From positions 248,001 through 312,000 of the forward strand of contig NZ_VOHP01000001.1 of assembly GCF_007859205.1 (NCBI RefSeq): 64,000 nt of DNA, given 5' to 3'. The position numbers were made by a program, and so were the translations under genes. Shown here piece by piece: positions 54,658 to 64,000 of the stretch (positions within the stretch are counted from its first letter, which is position 1; the number at the start of each line of letters is the position of its first letter). The notes under the pieces are model-generated. The model saw only the letters and a list, made by a program, of their open reading frames with translations, made no database searches and was not told the DNA's origin. Origin of the DNA: Streptococcus sp. sy004 (GTDB lineage: Bacteria; Bacillota; Bacilli; Lactobacillales; Streptococcaceae).

Positions 54658-55392
54658 ATGGGAAAACTATTTGAATACCAGTTGCAAGTGCCTTTTTATC
54701 AGATGGATTGTCATGGGAGAATGCGCCTAGCTCATCTGATTTCTTTAACCTTGCAAGTATCTACTCAACAATCAGAAGCACTGGGAATTAGCGATCAGTG
54801 GTTATTTCAAGAATACGGTCTAGTCTGGGTAGTGACAGCTTATGATGTGGTAATCAATCGTTTGCCGTCTTATCATGAACAGTTAAGGATAAAGACGGAG
54901 CCGACGGCTTATACAACCTATACTTGTTACCGTGATTTTCACATCTTATCAGAATCAGGCGAGTTATTGGTCAGTATTCAGGCGACCTTTGTTTTGTTGA
55001 ATTACCAAAGTCGCCGTCCTCATCGTGTGTTAGAGGATATCATCAGCCCGTTTGGCTCAGAAAAACTGCAAAAGCGTCTGCCAACTTATACTTATCCAGA
55101 GTTAACCAAAGCTCACTCACGCTTGGTTCAAGTAGTGTATTCTGACTTGGATTTGAATGGGCATGTTAATAACACACGCTATTTGGACTGGTTCTATGAT
55201 GAGCTGCCATTTGATTTTCTGACACATCATTATCCAAGTCGCATTCGTTTGAGTTATCTAAAGGAAATACAGGCACAGACAGAGCTAACCACTCACTATC
55301 AGCAAGATGGGCTGACCAGTCATTATGTCATCACCTCTCATCAAGGAACTCACGCCAAAGCAATCATAGAATGGAAAAAAGATGAACTATAA
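54658..55392 (+). CDS. Acyl-ACP thioesterase
   Basis: 244 residues, double hot-dog fold of the FatA type. The first half has [20 protein letters not shown] and the second has [20 protein letters not shown] with the Asn/His of the active site. It releases fatty acids from acyl carrier protein; released acids can then enter the FakA/FakB route, to which the DegV protein at 5.7 kb belongs. Weak ribosome site. Overlaps the next gene by 11 bases. Confidence 0.9.
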   Translation: MGKLFEYQLQVPFYQMDCHGRMRLAHLISLTLQVSTQQSEALGISDQWLFQEYGLVWVVTAYDVVINRLPSYHEQLRIKTEPTAYTTYTCYRDFHILSESGELLVSIQATFVLLNYQSRRPHRVLEDIISPFGSEKLQKRLPTYTYPELTKAHSRLVQVVYSDLDLNGHVNNTRYLDWFYDELPFDFLTHHYPSRIRLSYLKEIQAQTELTTHYQQDGLTSHYVITSHQGTHAKAIIEWKKDEL

Positions 55393-56158
55393 GGGTTATT
55401 TAATTGATTTAGATGGTACGATTTACACAGGCAATCAAGTGATTGAAGCCGGTCGTGACTTTGTCTATCGATTACAAGAAAAACAACTACCGCATTTATT
55501 TTTAACCAATAACACCACACGAACTCCGAAGCAAGTCCAAGAATTGCTAAACAAGACCTTTGCGATTGACACGGATTTAGATCAGATTTATACAGCAACC
55601 TTGGCGACAGTGGATTATATGGATGACCTTAATCTTGCTAAAACAGTCTATGTCATTGGCGAAGACGGGCTAAAGTCTGCCATTTTTGAGGCAGGCTATC
55701 AAGAGGATAAGGACAATCCAGCCTATGTTGTGGTTGGGCTAGATCGTCAAGTCACCTATGACAAATTGGCTCTTGCCACCCTAGCTATTCAAAAAGGTGC
55801 TAGATTTATTGGAACCAATCCAGATCTTAATATCCCAACAGAACAAGGACTTTTACCAGGTGGTGGGTCATTGCTTGCCTTACTTGAAGCAGCAACAGGA
55901 GTTGTCCCAACGGTGATTGGAAAACCCAATGCTATTATTATGGAAAAAGCCTTGCAACGCTTAGGCACACCAAAAGAAGAAACGGTCATGGTGGGTGATA
56001 ATTATTTGACGGATATTCGAGCAGGTTTGGATAATGGCTTTCCTACCCTTTTAGTGACGACAGGATTTACTAAGCCAGAAGAAGTGCCAAACCTACCACA
56101 AGCACCTAGCCATGTGGTTGCTAGTCTTTCAGAATGGTCTATTGATGATGACGAGTAA
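55382..56158 (+). CDS. HAD superfamily phosphatase (NagD/PPase_YtkD-like subfamily IIA)
   Basis: 258 residues. The catalytic Asp pair is in [29 protein letters not shown] is motif [18 protein letters not shown] and [16 protein letters not shown] are motifs III and IV. The large cap of type C2A lies between about 75 and 180. Substrates in this group are p-nitrophenyl phosphate or nucleotide monophosphates; the natural one is not known. It overlaps both neighbours, so hemW to the DUF1461 gene form one operon. Confidence 0.88.
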   Translation: MNYKGYLIDLDGTIYTGNQVIEAGRDFVYRLQEKQLPHLFLTNNTTRTPKQVQELLNKTFAIDTDLDQIYTATLATVDYMDDLNLAKTVYVIGEDGLKSAIFEAGYQEDKDNPAYVVVGLDRQVTYDKLALATLAIQKGARFIGTNPDLNIPTEQGLLPGGGSLLALLEAATGVVPTVIGKPNAIIMEKALQRLGTPKEETVMVGDNYLTDIRAGLDNGFPTLLVTTGFTKPEEVPNLPQAPSHVVASLSEWSIDDDE

Positions 56159-56765
56159 GTGGCGATTTTATCTGACCTTGCTATGTTTACTGGCGAGTCT
56201 TGTTCTAGCGACCATTTATTTGGCTTGGCTGATATTTCCGTTAGAGATTGGTTGGCTAGATTTGCCTAAGCAAGTGTCGCTTAGTCCATCAGTGATTTTA
56301 AGCAATTTTAATCAACTGATGACCTATCTCACTCAATTTTGGTCGCCTAGGTTAAGCATGACGGATTTTCCATCGTCAGAAGCAGGCTTAAAGCATTTTG
56401 CAGATGTGAAAGGATTGTTTTTACTAACTCAAGGCATTTTTTTGTTAACCCTTTGGCCAGCCATACGCTTTTTTGGGCAAGATTGGCGTCAAACCAGTTT
56501 TGAATCCTATCGTCTGACCATAAAAGGCTTGGCACTTTTGCCTTTGGGTATCGCAGTTGTTGTGATGTTAGTTGGGTTTGAAACCTTCTTTTATCTTTTC
56601 CATCAAATCTTTTTTGCAGGCAAGAGCAACTGGCTATTTAATCCTTTTACAGATCCAGTGATTCTAATTTTGCCAGAAACCTTTTTCTTACATTGTTTTG
56701 TCATTTTTTTCGTCTTGTATGAATTAGTCTTTTGGGGACTGTATTTTTGGGGGCGAAAAAGATAG
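56145..56765 (+). CDS. DUF1461 family membrane protein
   Basis: 206 residues from the ATG at 56145, overlapping the HAD gene by 14 bases. Four membrane helices: [19 protein letters not shown] (N-terminal), [39 protein letters not shown], and the last [17 protein letters not shown]. Between the first two is an outside loop of about 80 residues. This is the TIGR01906/DUF1461 family, often with a HAD gene as neighbour; function unknown. A longer open frame upstream overlaps the HAD gene and is not used. Confidence 0.85.
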   Translation: MMTSKWRFYLTLLCLLASLVLATIYLAWLIFPLEIGWLDLPKQVSLSPSVILSNFNQLMTYLTQFWSPRLSMTDFPSSEAGLKHFADVKGLFLLTQGIFLLTLWPAIRFFGQDWRQTSFESYRLTIKGLALLPLGIAVVVMLVGFETFFYLFHQIFFAGKSNWLFNPFTDPVILILPETFFLHCFVIFFVLYELVFWGLYFWGRKR

Positions 56766-56783
56766 ACTTTACTGTGTAAAGGA

Positions 56784-56812
56784 GTGTCATTAGGTAAGTT
56801 TTTTGATATAAT
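56784..56812 (+). promoter_or_regulatory. Promoter of lepA
   Basis: GTGTCA, 17-base spacer, extended -10 TGATATAAT, 35 bases before the start codon. Confidence 0.65.
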
Positions 56813-56847
56813 AAAATGAATTGATAAGATATAGTAAAGGATAAGAA

Positions 56848-58677
56848 ATGAATAGTAGTGATTTGAAAAAACGGCAGGAAAAAATTCGTAATTTTTCCAT
56901 CATTGCCCATATTGACCATGGGAAGTCAACCTTGGCTGATCGTATTTTAGAAAAAACAGAAACGGTATCAAGTCGTGAAATGCAAGATCAACTCCTGGAT
57001 AGCATGGATTTGGAGCGTGAGCGTGGAATCACCATTAAACTTAATGCGATTGAGTTGAATTACACGGCTAAAGATGGGGAAACCTATATTTTCCACTTGA
57101 TTGACACACCAGGTCACGTTGACTTTACCTATGAAGTATCACGCAGTTTGGCTGCCTGTGAGGGAGCAATTTTGGTCGTTGATGCGGCTCAAGGGATTGA
57201 AGCACAAACCTTGGCCAACGTTTACTTGGCTTTGGATAATGATTTGGAAATCTTGCCAGTTATCAATAAGATTGATTTACCTGCCGCTGACCCTGAGCGT
57301 GTTCGAGCTGAGGTTGAGGATGTGATTGGTTTAGATGCCAGTGAAGCAGTTTTGGCGTCTGCCAAGGCAGGAATTGGGATTGAAGACATTTTAGAGCAGA
57401 TTGTTGAAAAGGTACCAGCCCCAACTGGTGATGTGGAAGCTCCGCTGAAAGCCTTGATTTTTGACTCGGTTTATGACGCTTATCGTGGGGTTATTCTCCA
57501 AGTTCGTATCATGGATGGCATGGTCAAGCCAGGCGATAAGATTCAGATGATGTCTAATGACAAGACCTTTGATGTGACTGAAGTTGGGATTTTTACTCCT
57601 AAGGCTATGGGACGTGATTTTCTGGCAACAGGAGATGTTGGTTATATTGCAGCGTCTATTAAGACAGTCGCTGATACTCGAGTGGGTGACACAGTTACCC
57701 TAGCCAACAATCCAGCCCAAGAAGCTCTTGCAGGCTACAAGCAGATGAATCCAATGGTGTTTGCAGGGATTTATCCAATCGAATCTAATAAATACAATGA
57801 TTTGCGAGAAGCCTTAGAAAAATTACAACTGAATGATGCCAGTCTGCAATTTGAACCAGAAACATCTCAAGCTCTTGGTTTTGGTTTCCGTTGTGGTTTC
57901 TTGGGCTTACTTCACATGGACGTTATTCAAGAGCGTTTGGAGCGTGAGTTTAACATTGACTTAATCATGACTGCACCATCGGTGGTTTATCATGTCAATA
58001 CCACAGATGGTAATCAGATTGAAGTATCCAACCCAAGTGAGTTTCCAGATCCAACCAAGGTTGATAGCATTGAAGAACCTTACGTTAAGGCACAAATTAT
58101 GGTGCCACAGGAGTTTGTTGGTGCCGTTATGGAACTTGCCCAACGTAAACGTGGTGATTTTGTGACCATGGAATACATTGATGATAATCGTGTCAATGTT
58201 ATTTATCAAATTCCACTGGCTGAGATTGTCTTTGATTTCTTTGACAAGCTCAAGTCATCAACCCGTGGCTATGCCAGCTTTGACTATGAAATCTCTGAAT
58301 ATCGTACCTCTCGCTTGGTTAAGATGGATATTCTCCTAAATGGTGATAAGGTTGATGCCCTTAGCTTTATCGTCCACCGTGATTTTGCCTATGAACGTGG
58401 TAAAATTATCGTTGAAAAACTGAAAAAAATCATCCCTCGTCAGCAATTTGAAGTGCCAATTCAGGCAGCTATTGGTCATAAAATTGTGGCGAGAACGGAC
58501 ATTAAGGCCCTTCGCAAGAATGTCTTGGCTAAATGTTACGGTGGAGATGTCTCTCGTAAACGTAAACTTCTAGAAAAACAAAAAGCTGGTAAAAAACGCA
58601 TGAAATCAATCGGTTCAGTAGAAGTCCCACAAGAAGCTTTCTTGAGTGTGCTTAGTATGGATGATGATAGTAAATAA
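56848..58677 (+). CDS. lepA: Elongation factor 4 (LepA)
   Basis: 609 residues. GTPase motifs: [16 protein letters not shown] (G1, near 22), [14 protein letters not shown] (G2), [14 protein letters not shown] (G3), [15 protein letters not shown] (G4). The LepA-specific C-terminal domain ends in [20 protein letters not shown] and [14 protein letters not shown]. It back-translocates stalled ribosomes or helps initiation and assembly. Own promoter; a terminator follows, before the restriction gene. Confidence 0.98.
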   Translation: MNSSDLKKRQEKIRNFSIIAHIDHGKSTLADRILEKTETVSSREMQDQLLDSMDLERERGITIKLNAIELNYTAKDGETYIFHLIDTPGHVDFTYEVSRSLAACEGAILVVDAAQGIEAQTLANVYLALDNDLEILPVINKIDLPAADPERVRAEVEDVIGLDASEAVLASAKAGIGIEDILEQIVEKVPAPTGDVEAPLKALIFDSVYDAYRGVILQVRIMDGMVKPGDKIQMMSNDKTFDVTEVGIFTPKAMGRDFLATGDVGYIAASIKTVADTRVGDTVTLANNPAQEALAGYKQMNPMVFAGIYPIESNKYNDLREALEKLQLNDASLQFEPETSQALGFGFRCGFLGLLHMDVIQERLEREFNIDLIMTAPSVVYHVNTTDGNQIEVSNPSEFPDPTKVDSIEEPYVKAQIMVPQEFVGAVMELAQRKRGDFVTMEYIDDNRVNVIYQIPLAEIVFDFFDKLKSSTRGYASFDYEISEYRTSRLVKMDILLNGDKVDALSFIVHRDFAYERGKIIVEKLKKIIPRQQFEVPIQAAIGHKIVARTDIKALRKNVLAKCYGGDVSRKRKLLEKQKAGKKRMKSIGSVEVPQEAFLSVLSMDDDSK

Positions 58678-58680
58678 TAT

Positions 58681-58710
58681 AAAAAGTCTGATTTTATTCA
58701 GACTTTTTAA
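58681..58710 (+). terminator. Intrinsic terminator of lepA
   Basis: AAAAAGTCTGA-TTTTAT-TCAGACTTTTT, perfect 11-bp stem. Confidence 0.92.
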
Positions 58711-58752
58711 TTTTAGATAAGATTTTTTGATAATGAACGGGAAAGTTATATG

Positions 58753-58761
58753 TGATATAAT
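58753..58761 (+). promoter_or_regulatory. Extended -10 promoter of the restriction-modification gene
   Basis: TGATATAAT, 38 bases before the GTG start; AGGGAG follows as a ribosome site. Confidence 0.6.
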
Positions 58762-58799
58762 GGTATTTATTTGAGGGAAATTAGGGAGAAACTAAAAAA

Positions 58800-60041
58800 G
58801 TGAAAGATATAAAACCTTGGCTTAAAGCATTACAATTTGAGACAGTTAAAGAAAATAAATGTTATGAATTGAAAATAGGGGCATATAAAATAGAAATTGA
58901 CTTCGACAATAAAAAGATTATTTATCCCAAGCTTAAAGAAATTGGTAGGGAAACAACAACAAATTTTTCATCGGAAGAAAATTTTGTTGTTTTGGAGACT
59001 ATCGTAGGTTTGTTGAAGCAAGGGTATTTACCTCATCACATTTCGATAGAAAAAGGCTATAAGCTAGGGCATAATACTAAATCAGGTAATGCAGATATTA
59101 CAGTTGAAGATAATGAAGGTAATCCATTCTTAATTATTGAAGTAAAAACGTTTGGACAAGAATTTGAGAAAGAGTGGAAAAATACTTTACGGGACGGAGG
59201 GCAATTATTTTCTTATGAAAAGCAAGAAAACAAGGCACAAGTATTGGTTTTATATGCTTCTGAAATAAAGAGCAATCACATTAGCCGTACGTATCGAGCG
59301 ATAACACTAAAAGATAATCATGACTATTTAGCAACCTTAGATAAGCCAAGAGGCTATAAAGACGCAAAAGGTGGAAATGATAAATTTGATATTTGGGGAG
59401 AGACCTACCAGTATGATTATGTAACAAATGGAATTTTAGAAGAAACGGTTGAGCCTTTTAAAATTTTAAAAGAAAAAGCTAAAATAAGTGATTTAAAATT
59501 GATTACTCATGATGAAGTGCAGAAGAAGTATAATGAATTTGCTACGATATTAAGAAAATATAATATTGGTGGTCGTGAAAATGCTTTTGATAAACTGGTT
59601 AATTTATTTTTAGCGAAAATAGTAGATGAACAGCAAAATCAAGATGATTTACAATTCAGTTGGAAAGGTGTTGCCAATGATACCTATTTTGCATTGGTGG
59701 ACAGATTGCAACAACTGTATCAAGTTGGTATGGAGAAGTTTTTGAATGAGAAAGTTTCTTACGTGGCTGAAAAAGACGTGGAAGCTGCTTTCCGTCTTAA
59801 AAAAGATGCTGCTAAAGATGCTGTTTTGAAGTATTTTAAAGAACTAAAATACTTTTCAAATAATGATTTTACGTTTTTAGATGTTTACAATGAACAACTG
59901 TTTTACCAAAATTCAAAAGTCTTAGTTGAAATTGTTCAAATGTTTCAAGAAATGAAATTACGTACAGAAGAACAAAATCAGTTTTTAGGAGATTTATTTG
60001 AAGGTTTTTTAGATAATGGGGTAAAACAGTCAGAAGGATAA
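58800..60041 (+). CDS. Fused restriction-modification enzyme, nuclease part (truncated by ochre stop)
   Basis: 413 residues from a GTG start. The N-terminal domain is of the HSDR_N_2 type: the PD-(D/E)xK nuclease reads GNADI (D99) and LIIEVKTFG (E114, K116), then LRDGGQLFSYEKQENKAQVL. A helical linker follows (about 250-400), and NQFLGDLFEGFLDNGVKQSE leads into what should be GQFFTP. The codon at 60039 is TAA in place of the expected CAA, and the same frame continues directly as FFTPLPIVKFIVSSL. So this is the first third of a longer R-M-S polypeptide. A nuclease fragment could still be made. Confidence 0.85.
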   Translation: MKDIKPWLKALQFETVKENKCYELKIGAYKIEIDFDNKKIIYPKLKEIGRETTTNFSSEENFVVLETIVGLLKQGYLPHHISIEKGYKLGHNTKSGNADITVEDNEGNPFLIIEVKTFGQEFEKEWKNTLRDGGQLFSYEKQENKAQVLVLYASEIKSNHISRTYRAITLKDNHDYLATLDKPRGYKDAKGGNDKFDIWGETYQYDYVTNGILEETVEPFKILKEKAKISDLKLITHDEVQKKYNEFATILRKYNIGGRENAFDKLVNLFLAKIVDEQQNQDDLQFSWKGVANDTYFALVDRLQQLYQVGMEKFLNEKVSYVAEKDVEAAFRLKKDAAKDAVLKYFKELKYFSNNDFTFLDVYNEQLFYQNSKVLVEIVQMFQEMKLRTEEQNQFLGDLFEGFLDNGVKQSEG

Positions 60042-60188
60042 TTTTTTACACCATTACCGATTGTTAAATTTATTGTTTCCAGTTTACCAATAAAGAATAT
60101 TAATAAGACAACTGATATTCCAAAAGTTATTGATTATGCTTGTGGTGCAGGGCATTTTTTAACAGAATATGCTGAACAATTAAAAACA

Positions 60189-62033
60189 GTGATTAGTCAA
60201 AAAGAATTGAAAGACTATTATGCTCAACTTTATGGTATTGAAAAAGAATATCGCCTGTCAAAAGTGTCTAAGGTATCAGCTTTTATGTACGGTCAAGATG
60301 AAATCAATATTATCTATGGGGATGGATTAGTAGAACATTCTCAAATTGCACCAAACAGTTTTTCAGTTTTAATTGCTAATCCACCGTATTCAGTTAAAGG
60401 TTTTTTAGAAACCTTACCAGAAAAAGATAAAAACAAGTATGAATTAACTAAATCAGTGACTAATTTTGATACAAATAATAGTATTGAATTATTTTTCCTA
60501 GAAAGAGCAGAGCAATTGTTACAATCAGAAGGAGTAGCCGGTATTATTGTACCAAGTTCTATTTTATCTAACGGTAATTTGTATGTGAAAGCAAGAAAAA
60601 TGATCCTAGAAAATTTTGATATTATTGCGATTACTGAATTTGGTTCTAAAACGTTTGGTTCAACTGGCACGAATACAGTTGTTCTATTTTTACAAAAGAA
60701 AAAATACCCCCCAAAAGAATTTGATAACTATAAATATGCTATTGAGCGTTGGTTTAATAATGATGATGTATTGGAAGAGGATACAAATATTGTAAAAGAA
60801 TATTGTCAACACATTGCTGTTGCTTATGATAAGTATATAGAACTACAAATAGGAGAATTATCTGAACTATTAACTGTTGATTTATTTAAAGATTATATAG
60901 ATGAGTTTCAGAAAACAGAGGTTGCCAAACGTATTTTAAAGAAAAAGCTAACGGATAAATATCGTAAAGAGCAACAGGCTGCTGAATTTAAGCAGGAACA
61001 ATTTCAATTTATAAAAGAACGAGAACAAGATAAAGTAACATATTTTGCAGTGGCAACTTCGCAGAGAAGAGATGTTATCATTGTAAAAAGTCCAACTGGA
61101 AATAATGAAGCTAAACAATTTTTAGGCTATGAATGGTCAAAACGTAAAGGCAGTGAAGGGATAAAATATTTAGGTGTGACAATTTCTGATGATGAAATGG
61201 AAGTATCAAAAAATCAAGCATTGAATGATATTCAAACACCATTATTTAATCCACTAGATTTAGAAGATACAACTAAAATCAATACCGTCGTTAGAAATAA
61301 TTTTGAAGGAAAATTCCAAGAAATTCCAGCAGAATTGGAAAAATTTGTATCAAGATTATCGCTTGTGGATATGCTTGATTTTACTCAAATCAATTTTGAT
61401 GCACAGATTAAGACAAGTGTAGAGAAACAACAAGTGTTACATAGTAAATATCCTGTTGAAAAATTAGGAGATATTGTAGATGTAAAAATAGGCGGTACGC
61501 CGTCTAGAAAAAATAGAGCTTTTTATCAAGGCGGGGATAATCCATGGGTTTCTATTTCTGAAATGAATGGTAATAATATAGTTAGTACAAAGGAAATGAT
61601 AACTGATGAAGCAGTAGAAAAATCAAATGTTAAACTTATACCTAAGGGTACAACACTACTGAGCTTTAAATTAAGTATTGGGAAAACAGCCATAGCAGGC
61701 GTTGACTTATATACAAATGAAGCTATAGCTGGGTTAATTCCAGTAGATAGTAGATTGCTAGATAAGTATATATTTATCTATTTTAGTTCTAAATTGTTTG
61801 ATTTGGAAAATGTAGGGAATAAAGCATTTGGAAAAAGTTTGAATAGTAAATTTCTAAAAAATAATGTTCTCATTCCTGTACCACCTATTAAAGTTCAAGA
61901 ACAACTGATTGCAGAAGTTGAGAAATTAGATGAGCAGTATGAAAATTCACGAATGAAAATCGAAGATTATCGTCGACAAATAGAAGAAATATTTAGAGAA
62001 TTAGAAATTGTCGGGGGGGGGGGGGACCTATAG
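60189..62033 (+). pseudogene. Fused restriction-modification enzyme, methyltransferase plus first target-recognition domain
   Basis: Continues the frame after the ochre stop. Motif FFTP is at 60042, the SAM motif DYACGAGHF at 60132 and NPPYSV at 60378: an N6-adenine methyltransferase of HsdM/type IIG type. The only usual start after the stop is the GTG at 60189, beyond the SAM motif, so a separately started product could not bind SAM. From about 61450 comes an HsdS-like domain (EKLGDIVDVKIGGTPSRKN), then a coiled coil (VEKLDEQYENSRMKIEDYRR). A run of 13 G then leads to GGGGDL and a TAG. Confidence 0.85.
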
Positions 62034-62547
62034 CCTAGAAAATATTAGTTTAGAGATTTTTGCAGGTGGAGATGCTCCAAAAGATTTTTCAAAAGAAAAA
62101 ACACTAATTTATCAATACCCAATCTATTCTAATGGTGTAGGAGTAAACGCACTTTATGGTTTTAGTAAGACTGCAAAAGTAAAACAAAAACCTGCAATAA
62201 CAGTTTCTGCGAGAGGCACTTTAGGACATGTCATGTATTTAGAAGAGAAGTTTACTCCAATTGTAAGATTGATTACAATTATCCCTAATGAAAATATGGT
62301 TAAAGGTAAATATTTAAAATATGTATTAAGCAATACTTCTTTAGAGAACACTGGAGGATTAACACCGCAGTTAACTGTTCCAAATATAAAAAAAATAAAA
62401 ATCCAGCTTCCATCGATCGACAAACAAGAGCAAATAATTACTAAAATAGAAAACTTAGAAAGTTTGATAAAAATTGAAGAAGACTTTCTCAATACTATTC
62501 AACAACAAAAAGAAAGTGTTGTATCTAACTATCTTAATCCATCATAA
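62008..62547 (+). pseudogene. Second target-recognition domain of the fused restriction-modification enzyme, out of frame
   Basis: About 170 residues in the next frame: YSLENISLEIFAGGDAPKDF opens an HsdS-like target-recognition domain, then TVSARGTLGHVMYLE, GGLTPQLTVPNIKKIKIQLP and a helical end ENLESLIKIEEDFLNTIQQQ. It joins the preceding frame if the G run is 12 instead of 13, giving a protein of 1248 residues in all (if the ochre codon is also a Gln codon). No ribosome site or proper start precedes it, so at G13 it is not expressed. Confidence 0.85.
62013..62025 (+). repeat. 13-G homopolymer at the junction of the two target-recognition domains
   Basis: TC followed by 13 G and ACC. This is by far the longest G run I notice in this low-GC window, and it lies exactly where a frameshift decides whether the second recognition domain is fused. 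Slipped-strand changes in such tracts are a known phase-variation mechanism. Confidence 0.92.
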
Positions 62548-62584
62548 TAAGCATCAGATTTTTGATATTTCTTGTAAACTTTTT

Positions 62585-62613
62585 GTGACTTTTGTTTTCA
62601 TTCACTTTATGAT
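62585..62613 (+). promoter_or_regulatory. Possible promoter of the glycolipid glycosyltransferase gene
   Basis: GTGACT, 17-base spacer, TATGAT, 29 bases before the start codon. Confidence 0.45.
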
Positions 62614-62642
62614 AAGATAAACATAATGGAAAGGAGCGACAG

Positions 62643-63974
62643 ATGAGAATTGGTTTATTTACGGACACTTATTTTCCACAGGTGTCGGGTGTTGCGACTA
62701 GTATTCAAACCTTGAAACAAGTTTTGGAAGAAGCAGGTCATCAGGTTTATATTTTTACCACAACAGATAAAAATTTAGGTTCGTATAATGACCCAACCAT
62801 TATCCGTTTACCAAGCGTTCCTTTTATTTCATTTACCGATAGGCGAGTGGCTTATCGTGGGCTCTTGTCATCGTATAAGATTGCTAAAAAGTATCGACTT
62901 GATATTATCCATACACAGACTGAGTTTAACGTGGGTGTTTTAGGAAAAATATTGGGCAGAGCCTTAAAAATCCCTGTAGTTCATACCTACCATACCCAGT
63001 ATGAAGATTATGTTAACTATATTGCTAAAGGGATGATTATCAGACCGAGCATGGTTAAGTATATTATGCGTGGCTATTTGAAGGATCTTGATGGTTTGAT
63101 TTGTCCTAGTCGTATTGTGCTTAATCTGATGAACAATTATGAGATTAAGGTGCCAAAACGTATTATTCCGACAGGGATTTATCTAGAAAACTATCGTCGT
63201 GATGATATTTCTCCACAGATGATTGCTGATTTGAGAGCGGAGCTTAATCTAAAAGCTGATGAAAAGATGTTGCTTAGCCTATCAAGAGTGTCTTATGAAA
63301 AAAATATCCAAGCGATTTTATCAAGTCTGCCTGATGTACTTTCTCAAATTCAAACTGTTAAATTAGTCGTTGTGGGCGATGGACCTTATCTTGAAACGCT
63401 GAAAGCTCAAGCTAAGGAACTAGGTATTACGGAGCATGTGGTCTTTACTGGTATGATATCCCATGAAAAAACGGCTCTTTATTATAAGGCTGCTGACTTT
63501 TTTATCAGTGCGTCAACCAGTGAAACCCAAGGACTGACCTATACAGAAAGTCTGGCCAGTGGGACGCCGATTATTGCTCAAACTAATCCCTACTTAGATG
63601 ACTTGATTAGTGATTCAATGTTTGGTGTCTTGTATGCCGATCCAGAAGACTTGGCAGGTGCTATTTTAGAGGCTTTATTGGTTAAACCAGAAAAGGACAT
63701 GACCCAGTGGGATGAAAAACTTTATCAGATTTCAGCACAACATTTTGGTCAGTCGATCTATCAGTTCTATTTGGATGTCTTGATTTCTAAGTCGCAAAAA
63801 ACAACTCCGATTTCATTGACCATTGAAAGCAGTCGAACAGAGAAGTCAGTAAAATTAGTTCGTTCAGCCATGAGCTTACCTAAGAAAGCGGTGAAGAAAA
63901 CTGCTAGAACATCTGTTAAGGTTGTCAAAGTTCCAAGACACATGATTCGTTCAATCAAAGATTTTTTAGATTAG
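62643..63974 (+). CDS. Glycolipid glucosyltransferase (1,2-diacylglycerol 3-alpha-glucosyltransferase type, GT4)
   Basis: 443 residues. MRIGLFTDTYFPQVSGVATS and VHTYHTQYEDYVNYIAKGM are the acceptor half; LLSLSRVSYEKNIQAIL, VVVGDGPYLETLK and the donor site SASTSETQGLTYTESLASGT are the GT4 half. The sequence is close in memory to the pneumococcal monoglucosyl-diacylglycerol synthase, which makes the lipoteichoic acid anchor glycolipid. A basic C-terminal tail (about 400-443) fits membrane binding. AAAGGAG is the ribosome site. A second glycosyltransferase often follows and would lie outside the window. Confidence 0.88.
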   Translation: MRIGLFTDTYFPQVSGVATSIQTLKQVLEEAGHQVYIFTTTDKNLGSYNDPTIIRLPSVPFISFTDRRVAYRGLLSSYKIAKKYRLDIIHTQTEFNVGVLGKILGRALKIPVVHTYHTQYEDYVNYIAKGMIIRPSMVKYIMRGYLKDLDGLICPSRIVLNLMNNYEIKVPKRIIPTGIYLENYRRDDISPQMIADLRAELNLKADEKMLLSLSRVSYEKNIQAILSSLPDVLSQIQTVKLVVVGDGPYLETLKAQAKELGITEHVVFTGMISHEKTALYYKAADFFISASTSETQGLTYTESLASGTPIIAQTNPYLDDLISDSMFGVLYADPEDLAGAILEALLVKPEKDMTQWDEKLYQISAQHFGQSIYQFYLDVLISKSQKTTPISLTIESSRTEKSVKLVRSAMSLPKKAVKKTARTSVKVVKVPRHMIRSIKDFLD

Positions 63975-64000
63975 TTCTTGCCATTTTTTTGATTGGTGTG

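Noticed and set aside
1..64000. tRNA or rRNA genes, insertion sequences, prophage
   Set aside because: I scanned intergenic regions and saw no tRNA cloverleaf-like sequence, no transposase motifs and no phage genes.

Overview
The window is a low-GC Firmicute chromosome segment and almost certainly a Streptococcus. The evidence is the gene content and order: xseA-xseB-ispA-tlyA-recN, rpsU/dnaG/rpoD, comEA-comEC with a SigX cin-box, a complete rhamnose-polysaccharide (gac/rgp) cluster, murT-gatD, cdaA-cdaR-glmM, and a tetrahydrofolate riboswitch in front of folT. I could not fix the species; the polysaccharide cluster ends differently from the S. pyogenes gacI-J-K-L arrangement. Nearly everything is core genome. 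The one clearly accessory insertion is a restriction-modification gene at 58.8-62.5 kb.

Layout. 0-7 kb: end of folD, exonuclease VII, isoprenoid synthesis, TlyA, RecN, a DegV protein and HU. 7-13 kb: a nucleoside phosphorylase-like protein, gpmA, a secreted thioredoxin-fold protein, PBP2b, RecR and Ddl. 13-21 kb: riboswitch-controlled folT (minus), murF, prfC, a frameshifted PH-domain gene, DEAD-box helicase cshA, and two minus-strand genes. 21-29 kb: plsC, comEA-comEC, a broken secreted nuclease gene, a VOC protein, holA, sodA, rpsU and mscL. 29-33 kb: dnaG-rpoD, a MIP18-type protein and a GT2 glycosyltransferase. 33.8-47.4 kb: the rhamnan cell-wall polysaccharide operon (rmlD/gacA, gacB-gacH, a GT2 and a GT-C-like protein). 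47.4-52.9 kb: gatD-murT (minus) diverging from cdaA-cdaR-glmM. 52.9-53.5 kb: a non-coding region with four ~83-bp tandem repeats. 53.5-58.7 kb: hemW, a thioesterase, a HAD phosphatase, a DUF1461 membrane protein and lepA. 58.8-62.5 kb: a fused restriction-methylation-specificity gene. 62.6-64 kb: a glycolipid glucosyltransferase.

The main discoveries are three. First, the restriction-modification gene is a single R-M-S polypeptide interrupted twice: by an ochre codon replacing the Gln of the methyltransferase GQFFTP motif, and by a 13-G homopolymer exactly between its two target-recognition domains. G12 would fuse both domains and G13 truncates after the first, which is the architecture of a phase-variable specificity switch. 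Second, four genes (a tRNA methyltransferase-like gene, holA, murT, hemW) have an extended -10 box placed 6-7 nt before the start codon and no Shine-Dalgarno sequence, so they look leaderless. Third, a cin-box-like element lies at identical spacing before comEA and before the secreted thioredoxin-fold gene, suggesting a competence link for the latter. Many transcription units end in clear intrinsic terminators, and extended -10 promoters (TGnTATAAT) are very common here.
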